From Microscilla marina ATCC 23134 (GTDB lineage: Bacteria; Bacteroidota; Bacteroidia; Cytophagales; Microscillaceae), in assembly GCF_000169175.1 (NCBI RefSeq), contig NZ_AAWS01000035.1, forward strand, positions 35,760-99,759: 64,000 bases of DNA. Reading direction: 5' to 3'. Positions 9,383 to 19,158 of the stretch are shown here, piece by piece. Position numbers and translations under genes: made by a program. Every line of letters begins with the position of its first letter. Positions within the stretch are counted from its first letter, which is position 1. Under the pieces are notes generated by a model. It was not told where the DNA came from, ran no database searches, and saw only the letters and a list, made by a program, of their open reading frames with translations.

Positions 9383-11722
9383 ATGCGTATCCATTTATTC
9401 AAGTGCCTTATTATTGTGGGAGTTTTGCTCTTAGGAGCGAGTGGTTATACCACCGCCCAGCAAAATTACAGCGTGAAGATCATTGCTACCGTAGCCAGAC
9501 CAGTTTCTCCCTACCTCTTAAATTTCGGATATAACCACTCGCTTCAATTGACCATGGTGCTCAACGGCTTGACCTCGTACGCTGGTTACTTGCGGATCAA
9601 ATTGGAAAGCGTGGATGGGCGGGGAATTGTCATACAAACGCGGGATAGTTACCGACCTTTGCTCGACCTGGGACCTAGCCAGACCCTGAGCGGCTCCGAG
9701 TTATCGGGTTATTTCTCCGCAAACAACCTGTCGTTTTCGGGGTACTCCCGGCAGCAGTATTTGAAAACGAAAAGAATCCCTGACGGAATATACCGATTAT
9801 CTTTTTCTTTCGTGGATAGATTCAGAGCCAATGTCTTGGTATCTAATGTAGACATTCTGTCGCAAAAAACGTTGCGGGTATTTGCTTTGCAGCCACCCAT
9901 ACTGAATTTTCCGCTAATGATGAGTCAAGTTAATAAGACCAATCAAAGCTTAAAACCCATTCCGATCAGTTGGACAAGACCCGCTAACACCCCATTTAAT
10001 CCTGAGTATGAATTGATATTGAACGAGCTACGCCCCGATTGTCAAAACCAATATGCGAATATAAACGCAAATAACCAAGCCGCCAGTCGAATATCTCAAG
10101 GCGAAATATTCAATTGCCTGGGTCCCGAAATATTTCGTGCCACCACGACTGGTTTGAGCTACAACTATGGCATGCAAGCCGAACCTGCCCTGGGCTTGGG
10201 TAAATGGTACGCCATTCGCATCCAGGCGCGCGACCCCCAAGGCAGAACTTTGTTTATCAACGATGGAGTAAGCCAGATTCGGGTGTTTCGTTATGGCAAA
10301 CCTTGCCCCATCCCGATTCGCTTAAAGGCAACTGCCCTCAATCCCTACCAAGTACAGCTTGATTGGGATGCCTTGCCCGACCACACGGGTTATACCCTAC
10401 ACTTCAAGCGCGAAGGCGATGCCTACAAATGGTACACCCAACGTGCCCTCTCTAACCGCACCCAAATTAATGATATGGAACCCGGAGTATCCTATTCGTT
10501 CAAACTTACCGCCAACTGCAATGCCTTTGGCAGCGAAGAAACTGCCACCGTAGATTTTAGAATGCCCACCCCCAAGCCCACCGGAGTACAATGCGGCAAA
10601 CCCCTGGTGGTAGACCTCAGCAATCAAACTCCTATCTCAAATTTGCGAGTAGGCGATAAGATCATGGCGGCTGACTTTGAATTTACCTTGGTAGAAGTCA
10701 AACCCTTGGGGAGAGGTTGGTTTTCCGGGCGAGCCTACACCCACATCAATTATTTTCAGGGAGCCAGGGTATTTGCCCGGTTCGACCGCATCAAGATCAA
10801 CACCGACAAACGCCTCATTGATGGGGAATTGACGACCACTGGGGCGGGCACCCAAATCATACCCGACGAGTGGCGCGACCAATACCTGAGCTTTACGGGC
10901 GAAATCAACAATTTATTTGACGAGATAGAAAGAGGGCTGGATAAAATAGACCAGGTGGTAGGCAAAATAGACCAGGTACTGAAAAAAGTAGAAACCTGGG
11001 TAAAAAACTACGATGGCCCCGACAAAGCCGAGCTACTGGAAACCATCCAGATTGGTAAAAAGGCGATTGAGGATGGGAAAGAGGCCATCGACAAAGGCAA
11101 GGTGACTGAAGGGCTGAAAAAGTTGAAGGATGGAAGTGGGAAGATTCTCAAAGTAGCGGGCAAGCTGGCAAAAGAAGCCCTGGAAAAACTCTGGCAGGAA
11201 TTGAGTGATTTGTTTAGAAAAATCGTTCAGGCAATCAAAGGCGATGACGACGCCCGGCAAAAGCAACTTTCCGGACAAATGGATAGTTTGAGTGTAACCA
11301 TCAACACCGAAGTAGATAAGCTACGCCCCACCATTGCCCCCGAAAACGCCCCCGCACCACAGGCAGACTCTACTACCTTGATGGTGATAAGCACCGATGT
11401 AGCAACCGCCACCTCGCGGTATCCGGTGACCAAAGGCTACCTGGAAGCCCGACAAAAATACGCGGTGGTGAATGTTCAATACCAACAAAAGAAAATCCGG
11501 TTAGTGTTGTTGGTAGAATTGCTCCAAAAAGCCGACAAAATGGCCTTGGTGGTGAAGCAGATCAAAGACAAAGCAACAAATATAGTGGAGGAATATAGCC
11601 GCCTCAAAAAGGCAGGTAAAAACGAATTAGAGATCATTAACGGTTTGAAGGAGCTGGTAGCCCAGTTTATCAATCAAGCCGTAGTCACCCCATTTTTAGA
11701 AGAAAACGGGCTAAAAAAATAA
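9383..11722 (+). CDS. Secreted TANFOR/fibronectin III protein
   Basis: A 779-residue exported protein with an N-terminal signal peptide (residues 1-26, ending TTAQQ). Residues about 28-160 match my memory of the TANFOR domain, with RPVSPYLLNF near the start and IPDGIYRLSFSFVD near the end. A fibronectin type III domain follows at about 305-400 (LDWDALPDHTGYTLHFK). The C-terminal third (about 510-640) is charged and helical with coiled-coil character (DKIDQVVGKIDQVLKKVE). There is no T9SS sorting tail. The stop lies only 6 bp before the large toxin gene, so both are probably co-transcribed; the protein may be an accessory for toxin export or surface display. This role is inferred from position only. 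Confidence 0.8.
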   Translation: MRIHLFKCLIIVGVLLLGASGYTTAQQNYSVKIIATVARPVSPYLLNFGYNHSLQLTMVLNGLTSYAGYLRIKLESVDGRGIVIQTRDSYRPLLDLGPSQTLSGSELSGYFSANNLSFSGYSRQQYLKTKRIPDGIYRLSFSFVDRFRANVLVSNVDILSQKTLRVFALQPPILNFPLMMSQVNKTNQSLKPIPISWTRPANTPFNPEYELILNELRPDCQNQYANINANNQAASRISQGEIFNCLGPEIFRATTTGLSYNYGMQAEPALGLGKWYAIRIQARDPQGRTLFINDGVSQIRVFRYGKPCPIPIRLKATALNPYQVQLDWDALPDHTGYTLHFKREGDAYKWYTQRALSNRTQINDMEPGVSYSFKLTANCNAFGSEETATVDFRMPTPKPTGVQCGKPLVVDLSNQTPISNLRVGDKIMAADFEFTLVEVKPLGRGWFSGRAYTHINYFQGARVFARFDRIKINTDKRLIDGELTTTGAGTQIIPDEWRDQYLSFTGEINNLFDEIERGLDKIDQVVGKIDQVLKKVETWVKNYDGPDKAELLETIQIGKKAIEDGKEAIDKGKVTEGLKKLKDGSGKILKVAGKLAKEALEKLWQELSDLFRKIVQAIKGDDDARQKQLSGQMDSLSVTINTEVDKLRPTIAPENAPAPQADSTTLMVISTDVATATSRYPVTKGYLEARQKYAVVNVQYQQKKIRLVLLVELLQKADKMALVVKQIKDKATNIVEEYSRLKKAGKNELEIINGLKELVAQFINQAVVTPFLEENGLKK

Positions 11723-11728
11723 GCAAAT

Positions 11729-14700
11729 ATGTGGATGATTCAACACAAAACTTTGAATACTATGTTGTATACCTTTCTCAAAAAATACACTTTGCTGCTT
11801 TGTTTGCTTTTGGCAAGCCTGAGTGGGCAGGCAAAAGAAACCGACCCCGAAATACAACGCCGGATTGCCACAGGTACTAAAGAATTGAAGGCAATCATTG
11901 CCCAAAATGCCTGGAACAACGCCCGTGGTTTGTCGCACCTCAACCGCTATGTGTTTGGCAACACCAAGTGGATCAAAGTACACCAACAAGCCATTGACAA
12001 CTCGGCGGCAGAAGCGATCAACGCCTTGTTGGTCAAGTACAACGAACAAGCTGCTGGGGGCAAGCCCTATGTCTACAACGCGGTAAAGTTGTATGTCTAC
12101 CTGGGGGGCATTCAGGGGTTCAAAGCCCCCAAACCTGCCAAAAACGAGACCATCGCCCAAACCATTGCCCGCATGAAGCGGGAGGGTGACCGCCGTTTGT
12201 ATGAATATACCCAATACCAAACCGCCCTCCGAAAAGAATACAAAGTATTGAAGGGAATCATGAAAAGTGCCCCGGCTGCCTTTCAAAAATCGACCTACCA
12301 AATGCTGGCTGGGCTGGCCATGTACCTCGATGTGTACCCCGAAAAAATCGCCTTGAAACCCAACGAAGTATTGGTCGCGGGCATCCACGGCATATTGCCC
12401 AATGCCTCGCTCAGCAAAACCGATGGCGCCATTGCCCCCGTGTTGCGCAGCCAAATGCGCCCTTATATGAAAGCAGTGATCAAGGAACAGCCCCAGCTTA
12501 CCCCCACCGAAGCGCGCCAACGCCGGGCACAAGCCACCCAAAAGCTGGTAGAAGCATTGCTTGCCCAATTGGGCAATTACCACCCGGTAAAAAATCCGGC
12601 GAAGATTGACTTGAACGCCGAAATGCCCAAGCTCCTGACTATGACCCACCAAGCCGCCAAAGTAGAAGCCATGCAAAGCCAGGTGCCTACCCAAGCCCAA
12701 TCGGAGCTGGCGGGCAAGGTAGAGGTATGGAACTACACTGGGCTCAAGGCGAAGGGTTTTCGTTGGGCAGCTACCGAAGACGATAAAATGAGGGCAGAGT
12801 TTGTCAAGAAAATTGTGTTGGTGGTCACCAACTCCCACACCTCCCGGAGCACCTTGTTTGACATTGCCAACCGCCGGGGGCGTTTTGACCCTGGCGACGA
12901 TGAAATGGTGTTTTGGGTGCATTATACCGATGCCCGCCACCACACGGCTACTTTTTGGTACAGCCAGCAAGTAGAAGAAGCCCTGCAAGCCCTCAAAGCC
13001 AATGCCGGGGTGCGCAAGCTCTTTGAGCAAATGATGCGCCGGGGGGTAGACGAGATGGGCAAAAGTCTGACCCAGGTATGCGGGGCAGTACATTATGTGA
13101 CCCGAATGCTGACTAACTGCATAAAAGCAGGGCAGATACCCGAAAAGTATTGGAACCGGGAACACAAAGATTATATCAAAAGTATGCGCTGGGTGCTGGC
13201 CATTGTTGCCATGGATTTTAGTGGGGGTGAGCTGGCTACTCGTCATTTTGCCCTGAGCTGTGGTTTGTGGAATGGCACCCTCAAAACGGTGGGCGATATT
13301 ACAGGGCTGGTGTCTATGTTTACGGGCTATGTGTCTGACCCTAAACTGCGTAGTCAGATGGACGCCATGTTTAAAACGCTCAAAGACAAGGGCTTTTTTA
13401 ACCTCATTGGCGAGCAGTTTGGCAAGCATTTCAATGCCTTGGGTAAAATCAACCACAAGTCGTTTTACCTGTTGGGCGAAGACATTATCTTTATTTTATC
13501 GATGGCAACCGGGGCAGGCGAGTTGGGCTTGTTTGCCAAAGGGGGGAAACTGGCAAAGTTGGGGCAAGGGCTCAACGGAGCCGTCAAAGGAGGCAAAGCG
13601 GCGCTTACGGTGGCGCAAAACAGCTTCCGGGTGTTGCGTCGGCAGTTGGCGGGGCAAGTCAAGTTTGTCTACCGCAAAACCACCCAGGCTTATGACATCG
13701 TGGCATCGGGCAAGGTGATCGCTACTTTGCAGGGAGGAAAGATCAAAGTCAAGCGTTGGATCAATACCACCCAAGACAAAATACTGCACCCCAAGTCGAT
13801 GGACAACAGTCCCGATGGTAAATTTATCGCAAAAAATGAAAAAGGAGAGTATGGGGTTTGTAAGGCAGATGGCAGGGGCAACTACCAGTTTGAGCAAGCG
13901 GGTTTTTATGCCTCCCTAAAACCTGCCGAAATACAAAGACTCCGCAAAGTAAAATGGAATAACCGCGATGAAGCCCTCGATTTGTTTATCCATGCCGAAG
14001 GCAAACAACACTTCGCCTACCTGGAAAATGCCCAGGGTAATCTGCAAAAAATAGATGTCAGCACCCAAGACCTTGCCAGCATCGTTCGCACCATTGACCC
14101 TGGCGCTACCAAACCCATCCGCCTACTTTCGTGCAGCAATATGAGTGCTGCCCAAGACTTCTCGAAAGCCCTGGGCAACCGCCCCATATACGCCACCGAT
14201 GCCATTGTGCGGGTACACGCCGATGGAGGCATTACCACCATTGCCAGGTCGGGCAGCAAAACCAGTAAATGGCGCAAACTGCAAAATGGCAATGATGTGG
14301 GCAGGGCACCTAAGCCTAAGAAGCCAAGCAGAGCGGCGAAGAAGGAGTTTGTGGAGATGGGGCAAGTCAAGTTGCCCAATGCGGTGGAAAAGAAACTTGC
14401 GGAGCTTCATATAGATAAAGCGGAATTTATGAAGGATTATTCTTCTATTCAGCAAGCTGTAGAGGCTAATCCAGGGTTAATTGAAGGGTGGAAGGTGTTA
14501 AGTAGTGATGTCACTATAAGAACTGATGCTAAACATTTGCAAGGTGTTTATGAGCATTTGAAGGCTAACCCAAGCAAATTAGATGAAGTTAAAAAAGGCT
14601 TTGAAACTGCTACTGATAAGCGAAAATTCTTGAGTGGTTTAAAATTGACTAAAAAGAAGATGGAGCTTATACATAAAGTAACATACAAAAGCATTGACTA

Positions 14701-16132
14701 TCAGGTTTTTAGAAATAGAGAAGGGTCTGTATTTATTAAGTTTGATAATGGAGGCGTTTCTGCTGCTACAGGAAAACCTAAGCTAAAAACATTAGGACGA
14801 GGATCTATCAAAGATGGTGTCTTTGATGGACAACTTACCATGAAAAATCAAAAAACAGGTAAATATTGGCATCCTGATATACGTGGTAGTTTTGTTCTAA
14901 AAACCCTGATTGATACAGAGATTGCAGCAGGAAAGCAATTCAAAGCATTTAAGGCTAGTTGGAATCAAAACTTAAGTGATAATCTTGATAATTTCAATGC
15001 AGCACTGCAACAAGGTTTAAGTAAAGCCGAAGCTGCAAAAAAAACTTGGACTGGTATCTGGTTAGACAAAAACTATAAACTTGGTAAAATTACAGATGAT
15101 GACTTTTCAGGGATAATGAATCCTGATGGTATTACTTATCAAAACGTAAATGTTAAGTTTAATATTTTTCAGCCATCTAATACTTGGAAAAACATTCCTG
15201 ACCACCCTAATCTACCCTACTTGAAAGCAAGCGTACAAAAGTTGGGTGAAAATTTAGAAAAGGTTTTTGTTAAAGATTTAGAAAACAAGGCATTTAGAGA
15301 AGGGGTGTTCGAAAATATAGGGCTTGTAAAAGGTTGGGAAATACTCTACAAATCAGGAAATGCAAGAGATATAACAGCACTTTATAAAGCTTGGTTAGGT
15401 TCTATAGGTGTATCACCACAACACCTTTTAAGAATTGATAAGTTTGGCGATGAAGCTCTAAAAGTGTATAGGGCATTAGGTAAAGACCTCCAGGGACAGC
15501 AAATCACTGTAGACAAACTTCAAGATTTAGAACTAGTTGCAAAATGGTTTCAAAAACAAGAATTAGATTATTTATGGGGGTTAAAAGGCAAAATGAAATC
15601 TGTGGTAAAGAGAAATATACCTAAATGGAATAGAATGAAAGAAGTATTAGGGATAGACTTAGCATACCAAATCGTAATAATCAACAAAACAACTAGAGGC
15701 AATCGAAACTGTGTATACTGTAGTTTAAGCACAGATTACTTACTTAAAGGCGGTGAGCTAGTACCTGTTAAATTTAACCCTCCGAAAGGAACATCTACTC
15801 CTTCAACCATTTCTGAAAAGTGGTTTGGGAGAAAATATAGCAATAATCCAACTTCTATTAAAAGTATAAATACAGAAATGAAAAAACTTGGGGATGGCGC
15901 TACTGGTATAATAGCTTGCAAATTTAATAATCCTCAAAAAACAGGTCATGCTTTAAATGTAGTAAATATTAAGGGAAATATCTGGGTTATTGATGCACAA
16001 GCTGTTTCTAGAGATTACTTAATGACTCTAGATGAGTTTTTTCAAAAATTTCATTACATTCATCTAATGAATACTACTGGTGTTATGCGAAAAAAACCTC
16101 CATTAAGCCAGTTTAAGGAAACGATGAAATAA
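11729..16132 (+). CDS. Polymorphic toxin with papain-fold deamidase-like tip
   Basis: A 1467-residue exported toxin. A signal peptide follows the second Met (codon at 11762: YTLLLCLLLASLSGQA). Residues 40-570 form an unrecognised helical region; about 600-640 is Gly/Ala/Lys rich, as in pretoxin stalks. Residues 690-840 contain IHAEG (His755) and KPIRLLSCSN (Cys802), spaced like a clan CD peptidase dyad and perhaps self-cleaving. Linkers LIEGWKVL and LVKGWEIL precede the tip. The last 150 residues match papain-fold glutamine deamidase toxins (Tox-PL1 type): NCVYC (Cys1328/Cys1331), GHALNVV (His1407) and VIDAQA (Asp1422). The tip would alter glutamine side chains of target proteins; this activity is inferred. 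Base composition turns AT-rich after about 14,400. The immunity gene begins 14 bp downstream. Confidence 0.82.
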   Translation: MWMIQHKTLNTMLYTFLKKYTLLLCLLLASLSGQAKETDPEIQRRIATGTKELKAIIAQNAWNNARGLSHLNRYVFGNTKWIKVHQQAIDNSAAEAINALLVKYNEQAAGGKPYVYNAVKLYVYLGGIQGFKAPKPAKNETIAQTIARMKREGDRRLYEYTQYQTALRKEYKVLKGIMKSAPAAFQKSTYQMLAGLAMYLDVYPEKIALKPNEVLVAGIHGILPNASLSKTDGAIAPVLRSQMRPYMKAVIKEQPQLTPTEARQRRAQATQKLVEALLAQLGNYHPVKNPAKIDLNAEMPKLLTMTHQAAKVEAMQSQVPTQAQSELAGKVEVWNYTGLKAKGFRWAATEDDKMRAEFVKKIVLVVTNSHTSRSTLFDIANRRGRFDPGDDEMVFWVHYTDARHHTATFWYSQQVEEALQALKANAGVRKLFEQMMRRGVDEMGKSLTQVCGAVHYVTRMLTNCIKAGQIPEKYWNREHKDYIKSMRWVLAIVAMDFSGGELATRHFALSCGLWNGTLKTVGDITGLVSMFTGYVSDPKLRSQMDAMFKTLKDKGFFNLIGEQFGKHFNALGKINHKSFYLLGEDIIFILSMATGAGELGLFAKGGKLAKLGQGLNGAVKGGKAALTVAQNSFRVLRRQLAGQVKFVYRKTTQAYDIVASGKVIATLQGGKIKVKRWINTTQDKILHPKSMDNSPDGKFIAKNEKGEYGVCKADGRGNYQFEQAGFYASLKPAEIQRLRKVKWNNRDEALDLFIHAEGKQHFAYLENAQGNLQKIDVSTQDLASIVRTIDPGATKPIRLLSCSNMSAAQDFSKALGNRPIYATDAIVRVHADGGITTIARSGSKTSKWRKLQNGNDVGRAPKPKKPSRAAKKEFVEMGQVKLPNAVEKKLAELHIDKAEFMKDYSSIQQAVEANPGLIEGWKVLSSDVTIRTDAKHLQGVYEHLKANPSKLDEVKKGFETATDKRKFLSGLKLTKKKMELIHKVTYKSIDYQVFRNREGSVFIKFDNGGVSAATGKPKLKTLGRGSIKDGVFDGQLTMKNQKTGKYWHPDIRGSFVLKTLIDTEIAAGKQFKAFKASWNQNLSDNLDNFNAALQQGLSKAEAAKKTWTGIWLDKNYKLGKITDDDFSGIMNPDGITYQNVNVKFNIFQPSNTWKNIPDHPNLPYLKASVQKLGENLEKVFVKDLENKAFREGVFENIGLVKGWEILYKSGNARDITALYKAWLGSIGVSPQHLLRIDKFGDEALKVYRALGKDLQGQQITVDKLQDLELVAKWFQKQELDYLWGLKGKMKSVVKRNIPKWNRMKEVLGIDLAYQIVIINKTTRGNRNCVYCSLSTDYLLKGGELVPVKFNPPKGTSTPSTISEKWFGRKYSNNPTSIKSINTEMKKLGDGATGIIACKFNNPQKTGHALNVVNIKGNIWVIDAQAVSRDYLMTLDEFFQKFHYIHLMNTTGVMRKKPPLSQFKETMK

Positions 16133-16146
16133 ATACCTTTACTCGA

Positions 16147-17322
16147 ATGGGCACTCACTTGACGGAACAAATAGTAATAGATTGGGTAAAACAAATCCTT
16201 GATTATATTAATAATAAATTTCCATTGGCTCACTTGAGGGTTGATAAAAATTGTATTTTGGAAACAAATGATGTATGGTTGGTGAGGTGTCAAAATAATG
16301 AATACCTTAGTACCGGAGATGTCAGATACCAGCTTCATGCTTTTCCAGAGCCCTTTATATTAATAGATAAACGGGATTATCAGATATACTTAGTCAGAGA
16401 TGCATATTGTGAAGAATTACCTGAAGCTTATAAAAGCTTTAGGGGTGGAGGGTTTTATGATGTAATTTTTGAAGAAGTACTATATAAAAATATTACAGCA
16501 AGTCAATCCTTGATAGAAATATCTTCTCCTGATTTACTGGAAGAAGTATCTTCTATATGGCAGGGTTCAACACATCTACGTTCCATCAATGAGCTTTGTT
16601 ACAGTAATTTTAGTAATTTATCAAAAGAAGATGTGCTTGCACTTGCTGAAGCAGTCGCAAGACAGGAGGGGCTCAATAAGAGTAATGAAACCGTTGAGTT
16701 AGTTGTAAGCAATCTTAGCTCTGTGGATTCTGTTTGGTTTGTTGGATTCCAAAGCCAAGCATTCTTACTATCCAATAAAGTGCAAGATATGCTCTTGGGA
16801 AACCCTGTTTATTTAGTGGACAAGCAAGATGGTAAAATATATGCTTGTGAAGGATCTGGTGAAGGGCTGTTGAATGATTTCTTATATCATAAATATGGGT
16901 GGCATTCTGAGTTTTTGTGGGAACCTCTTAATCTACCCAAAATAAGATTAGAGTTGCCAAAAACAAAAGAAACTCCTTATATATGTTTTAACGCAGATAA
17001 AGGTATTTTTAAGATTGAAGGAAAATCTACTATTCGAGAGGATGAACTTTTCTTTGCTTTTTATAGACCTGTGGTGGATTTTTTAGAAGGCTATAAACAA
17101 ATAGCCTTGCCAAAGTCAGTTTTTTACTTTGATATAGAATATTTAGACGAAAGAAGTAATGGTTTCTATTTTGATATTTTTGGTAAGATAAGTGAACTTC
17201 AAGAGTTTACAAAAGTTTATGTTATCTGGTACTTTGAGGATGATGATCAAGGAGACATTGGAGCAGAATATTTAGAGCATTTCTCTGATTTATCAATGGA
17301 GTTTGTACAAAAAACAAAATAG
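16147..17322 (+). CDS. Immunity protein: two Imm35-like domains plus SiaC-like
   Basis: A 391-residue cytoplasmic protein directly after the deamidase-like toxin, the expected place of its immunity gene. Residues about 5-100 resemble Imm35 (WLVRCQNNEYLSTGD, then FILIDKRDYQIYLV). Residues about 165-260 repeat the pattern (VWFVGFQSQAFLL, then PVYLVDKQDGKIYAC). Residues about 274-391 resemble the SiaC/DUF1987 family (FNADKGIFKIEGKS, DIEYLDERSNGFYFDIF, VYVIWYFEDDD). SiaC is a phosphoprotein antagonist controlled by a kinase and a SpoIIE-type phosphatase. At the place where I recall the NTSS phospho-acceptor motif, this protein has DERS, with Glu335 in the Thr position. The fusion suggests one domain neutralises the toxin and the tail links to phosphosignalling, but that is inference. 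Imm35 commonly accompanies papain-fold toxins. Confidence 0.75.
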   Translation: MGTHLTEQIVIDWVKQILDYINNKFPLAHLRVDKNCILETNDVWLVRCQNNEYLSTGDVRYQLHAFPEPFILIDKRDYQIYLVRDAYCEELPEAYKSFRGGGFYDVIFEEVLYKNITASQSLIEISSPDLLEEVSSIWQGSTHLRSINELCYSNFSNLSKEDVLALAEAVARQEGLNKSNETVELVVSNLSSVDSVWFVGFQSQAFLLSNKVQDMLLGNPVYLVDKQDGKIYACEGSGEGLLNDFLYHKYGWHSEFLWEPLNLPKIRLELPKTKETPYICFNADKGIFKIEGKSTIREDELFFAFYRPVVDFLEGYKQIALPKSVFYFDIEYLDERSNGFYFDIFGKISELQEFTKVYVIWYFEDDDQGDIGAEYLEHFSDLSMEFVQKTK

Positions 17323-17470
17323 TGTATATACCAATGCATTGGTACGCCCCCCACTGTTGCGCATTTTAGTGCGTTCCTTTTTCTACGAGCATTTATAATG
17401 CGGTTATGAAGCAAACGAAACACTGATTATTAGAAAGTGAAAGCCAGATCATTTGTCTATGGCTTTTTTA
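17323..17470 (+). terminator. Cassette 3' spacer A with terminator
   Basis: The spacer opens with a perfect 16-bp palindrome, TACCAATGCATTGGTA (17329-17344), and a CGCA/TGCG hairpin. It ends in a 28-nt motif at 17419-17446 that recurs at 21023-21050 and 23086-23113. The motif's last bases form a hairpin, AAAGCCA (17440-17446) with TGGCTTT (17460-17466), followed by T residues: a Rho-independent terminator for the toxin-immunity pair. Confidence 0.7.
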
Positions 17471-17598
17471 TGAATAAACTTGTCTAGCTTTTACATCTCT
17501 CAGCAAAGCATCCAGATTATATAAAATGCACTCTCTGTCTTTTTTCGGGGAGTGGGGAATGCATTTGTTTCTTTCAGCCCCGCTGGAGTAAGTCTCAG

Positions 17599-19146
17599 AT
17601 GGCGCAAGCGATGAACAAGCTCAGGAAAAAGGGAGTTTGGAAGCTCGTAAAAGAAGAGTATAGCAAAGCCACTTGCAACAATTTTGTTACCAACTATACC
17701 CAAGGCAAGGTGTTGGTAGACCTGCTGTCTATTTATGTAGGGGCTCCTAAAACAATCAATGGTTTTATTGAGTTTACGGGCAAACAACTGGATAACCTGA
17801 CTACCAAAATAGCCCCCACCCTCACCAAGCTCAACCTGGTGACCAAAAAATTGAGTAATAAGGCGATTAAATTAGTGAAAGAAAGTGGGGTTTTTAAAAT
17901 TAAAAAAGCAGATAAAACCCTTGCCCAATTAAACCCCGAAGGTAAGCTGGAAGTAACCAGAGCTTTGCGTACCCAACCTGCTGGAGACCTGGCAGCATTG
18001 AGGGCACGAGGGGAGGCTACCCAACCCATAGCAGCTCGTTTGCCCGATGGCACAGAGATGAACATTGTGATTTATAAGCAACGCACCAATGCAGGCGAAG
18101 AGTTGGTGCACTGCCAACCCAATGGCAAGCGCACTTGTTTTGTGGCGGGTACGCTTATACTGACTAATAAAGACCACAAAAAAATAGAGGACATCCGAGT
18201 GGGCGATTGGGTATGGAGCTATAATGAAAAAACAGGTAGGCAAGAATTGAAGCGGGTAACCAAAGTGTTTGTAAGGCAGACCCAAAAACTTATAAATTTA
18301 TATTTTGGCAACGAAATTATTCAAACTACGCCTGACCACCCATTTTATCTGGAGGGCAAATGGGTAAAGTCAGGCAATCTGAGCCAGGGTGACAGTTTAC
18401 ACTTGTTCTGTTCACGCAGGTTGGCATTGGATAGTCTGGTCAAGGTAGATACCAATGCCAGGGTTTACAATTTTTCGGTCACCAAGCACCACAACTATTT
18501 TGTGGGGAAAGCTGGGGTGTTGGTGCATAATGCCAATGGGTATGATGATTTGCTTGCCCGCACCAACAGTCAACCACTCAAAGATAAAATCAATGCCTTG
18601 GGCAATGACAAGGCGAAGTTTTTAGATGACTTTAAGGATGTAGATGCTGTTTTGGCTAAGTTTGAGGCAAAGCCTGAGTTGGTAGATGGGTGGAAAATTC
18701 TTTATCCAGAGCCTTTCTTTAGAAAAAGAATAGAAGATTTAGAAGTTGTTGCAAAATATCTAGAGGGAAACCCTGGTAAACTTAATGATATACTAAAGGA
18801 ATTTAAAAATACAAAAGGCACAATGCCACGACGTAAACTGTTATTACAGTGGGAAAAAAGTAAAGCAAATTATGTATCACGGTTTGTGGCAGGCAAAACC
18901 TACAAGGTCGATGTCTTTGAGGCTTGGAGATCAGAGGTCAAATATGGGGCTGAATCTATTGAGAAAATACGAAGACTAAAATTAAAGATGGAAGCAAATG
19001 GCTTTGACCCAAGTTATCCAATAATTGCAATTGAATATAAAGGGCAAGTATTGTTGGTAAACGGTCATCATAGGTTAGCAGCAGCAAAAGCTGCAGGAAT
19101 AAAGGATGTCCCGATTCGCTTTTTGGATGATATTGAGTTTTTGTGA
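17599..19146 (+). CDS. Displaced toxin cassette: HINT plus ParB-like tip
   Basis: A 515-residue toxin fragment without signal peptide or the long N-terminal region of the upstream toxin, so it is read as an orphan cassette. Residues 1-130 (start MAQAMNKLRKKGVWKLVKEE) resemble the pre-stalk segment of the big toxin. A HINT autoprocessing domain spans about 180-311, from catalytic Cys180 (CFVAGT) through TTPDHPFYLEGKW to the terminal VLVHNA. The shared linker ending LVDGWKIL follows. The C-terminal tip (about 400-515) has LVNGHHRLAAAKAAGI (GHHR at 489-492), the signature of ParB/sulfiredoxin-fold domains, used as nuclease-like tips in polymorphic toxins. No promoter is evident. It may be silent and serve as a recombination donor. 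Start codon uncertain. Confidence 0.8.
   Translation: MAQAMNKLRKKGVWKLVKEEYSKATCNNFVTNYTQGKVLVDLLSIYVGAPKTINGFIEFTGKQLDNLTTKIAPTLTKLNLVTKKLSNKAIKLVKESGVFKIKKADKTLAQLNPEGKLEVTRALRTQPAGDLAALRARGEATQPIAARLPDGTEMNIVIYKQRTNAGEELVHCQPNGKRTCFVAGTLILTNKDHKKIEDIRVGDWVWSYNEKTGRQELKRVTKVFVRQTQKLINLYFGNEIIQTTPDHPFYLEGKWVKSGNLSQGDSLHLFCSRRLALDSLVKVDTNARVYNFSVTKHHNYFVGKAGVLVHNANGYDDLLARTNSQPLKDKINALGNDKAKFLDDFKDVDAVLAKFEAKPELVDGWKILYPEPFFRKRIEDLEVVAKYLEGNPGKLNDILKEFKNTKGTMPRRKLLLQWEKSKANYVSRFVAGKTYKVDVFEAWRSEVKYGAESIEKIRRLKLKMEANGFDPSYPIIAIEYKGQVLLVNGHHRLAAAKAAGIKDVPIRFLDDIEFL
18336..18694 (+). repeat. 359-bp HINT/linker repeat, copy 1
   Basis: This segment covers the second half of HINT and the linker up to LVDGW. 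It is almost identical to 21438-21796, with the few differences mostly silent and near the 5' side. Similarity stops at GATGGGTGGA, where the toxin tips diverge completely. Confidence 0.95.
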
Positions 19147-19158
19147 GAAGCAAAACAA

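Noticed and set aside
11711..13456. 581-codon open frame on the minus strand opposite the big toxin
   Set aside because: It is the mirror of a GC-richer, strongly coding plus-strand gene; its translation is His/Phe/Gly-rich without domains.
18136..18531. Intein or homing endonuclease
   Set aside because: The CFVAGT...VHN domain has HINT size with no endonuclease insert and sits in a toxin, so it is a pretoxin HINT and not an intein.
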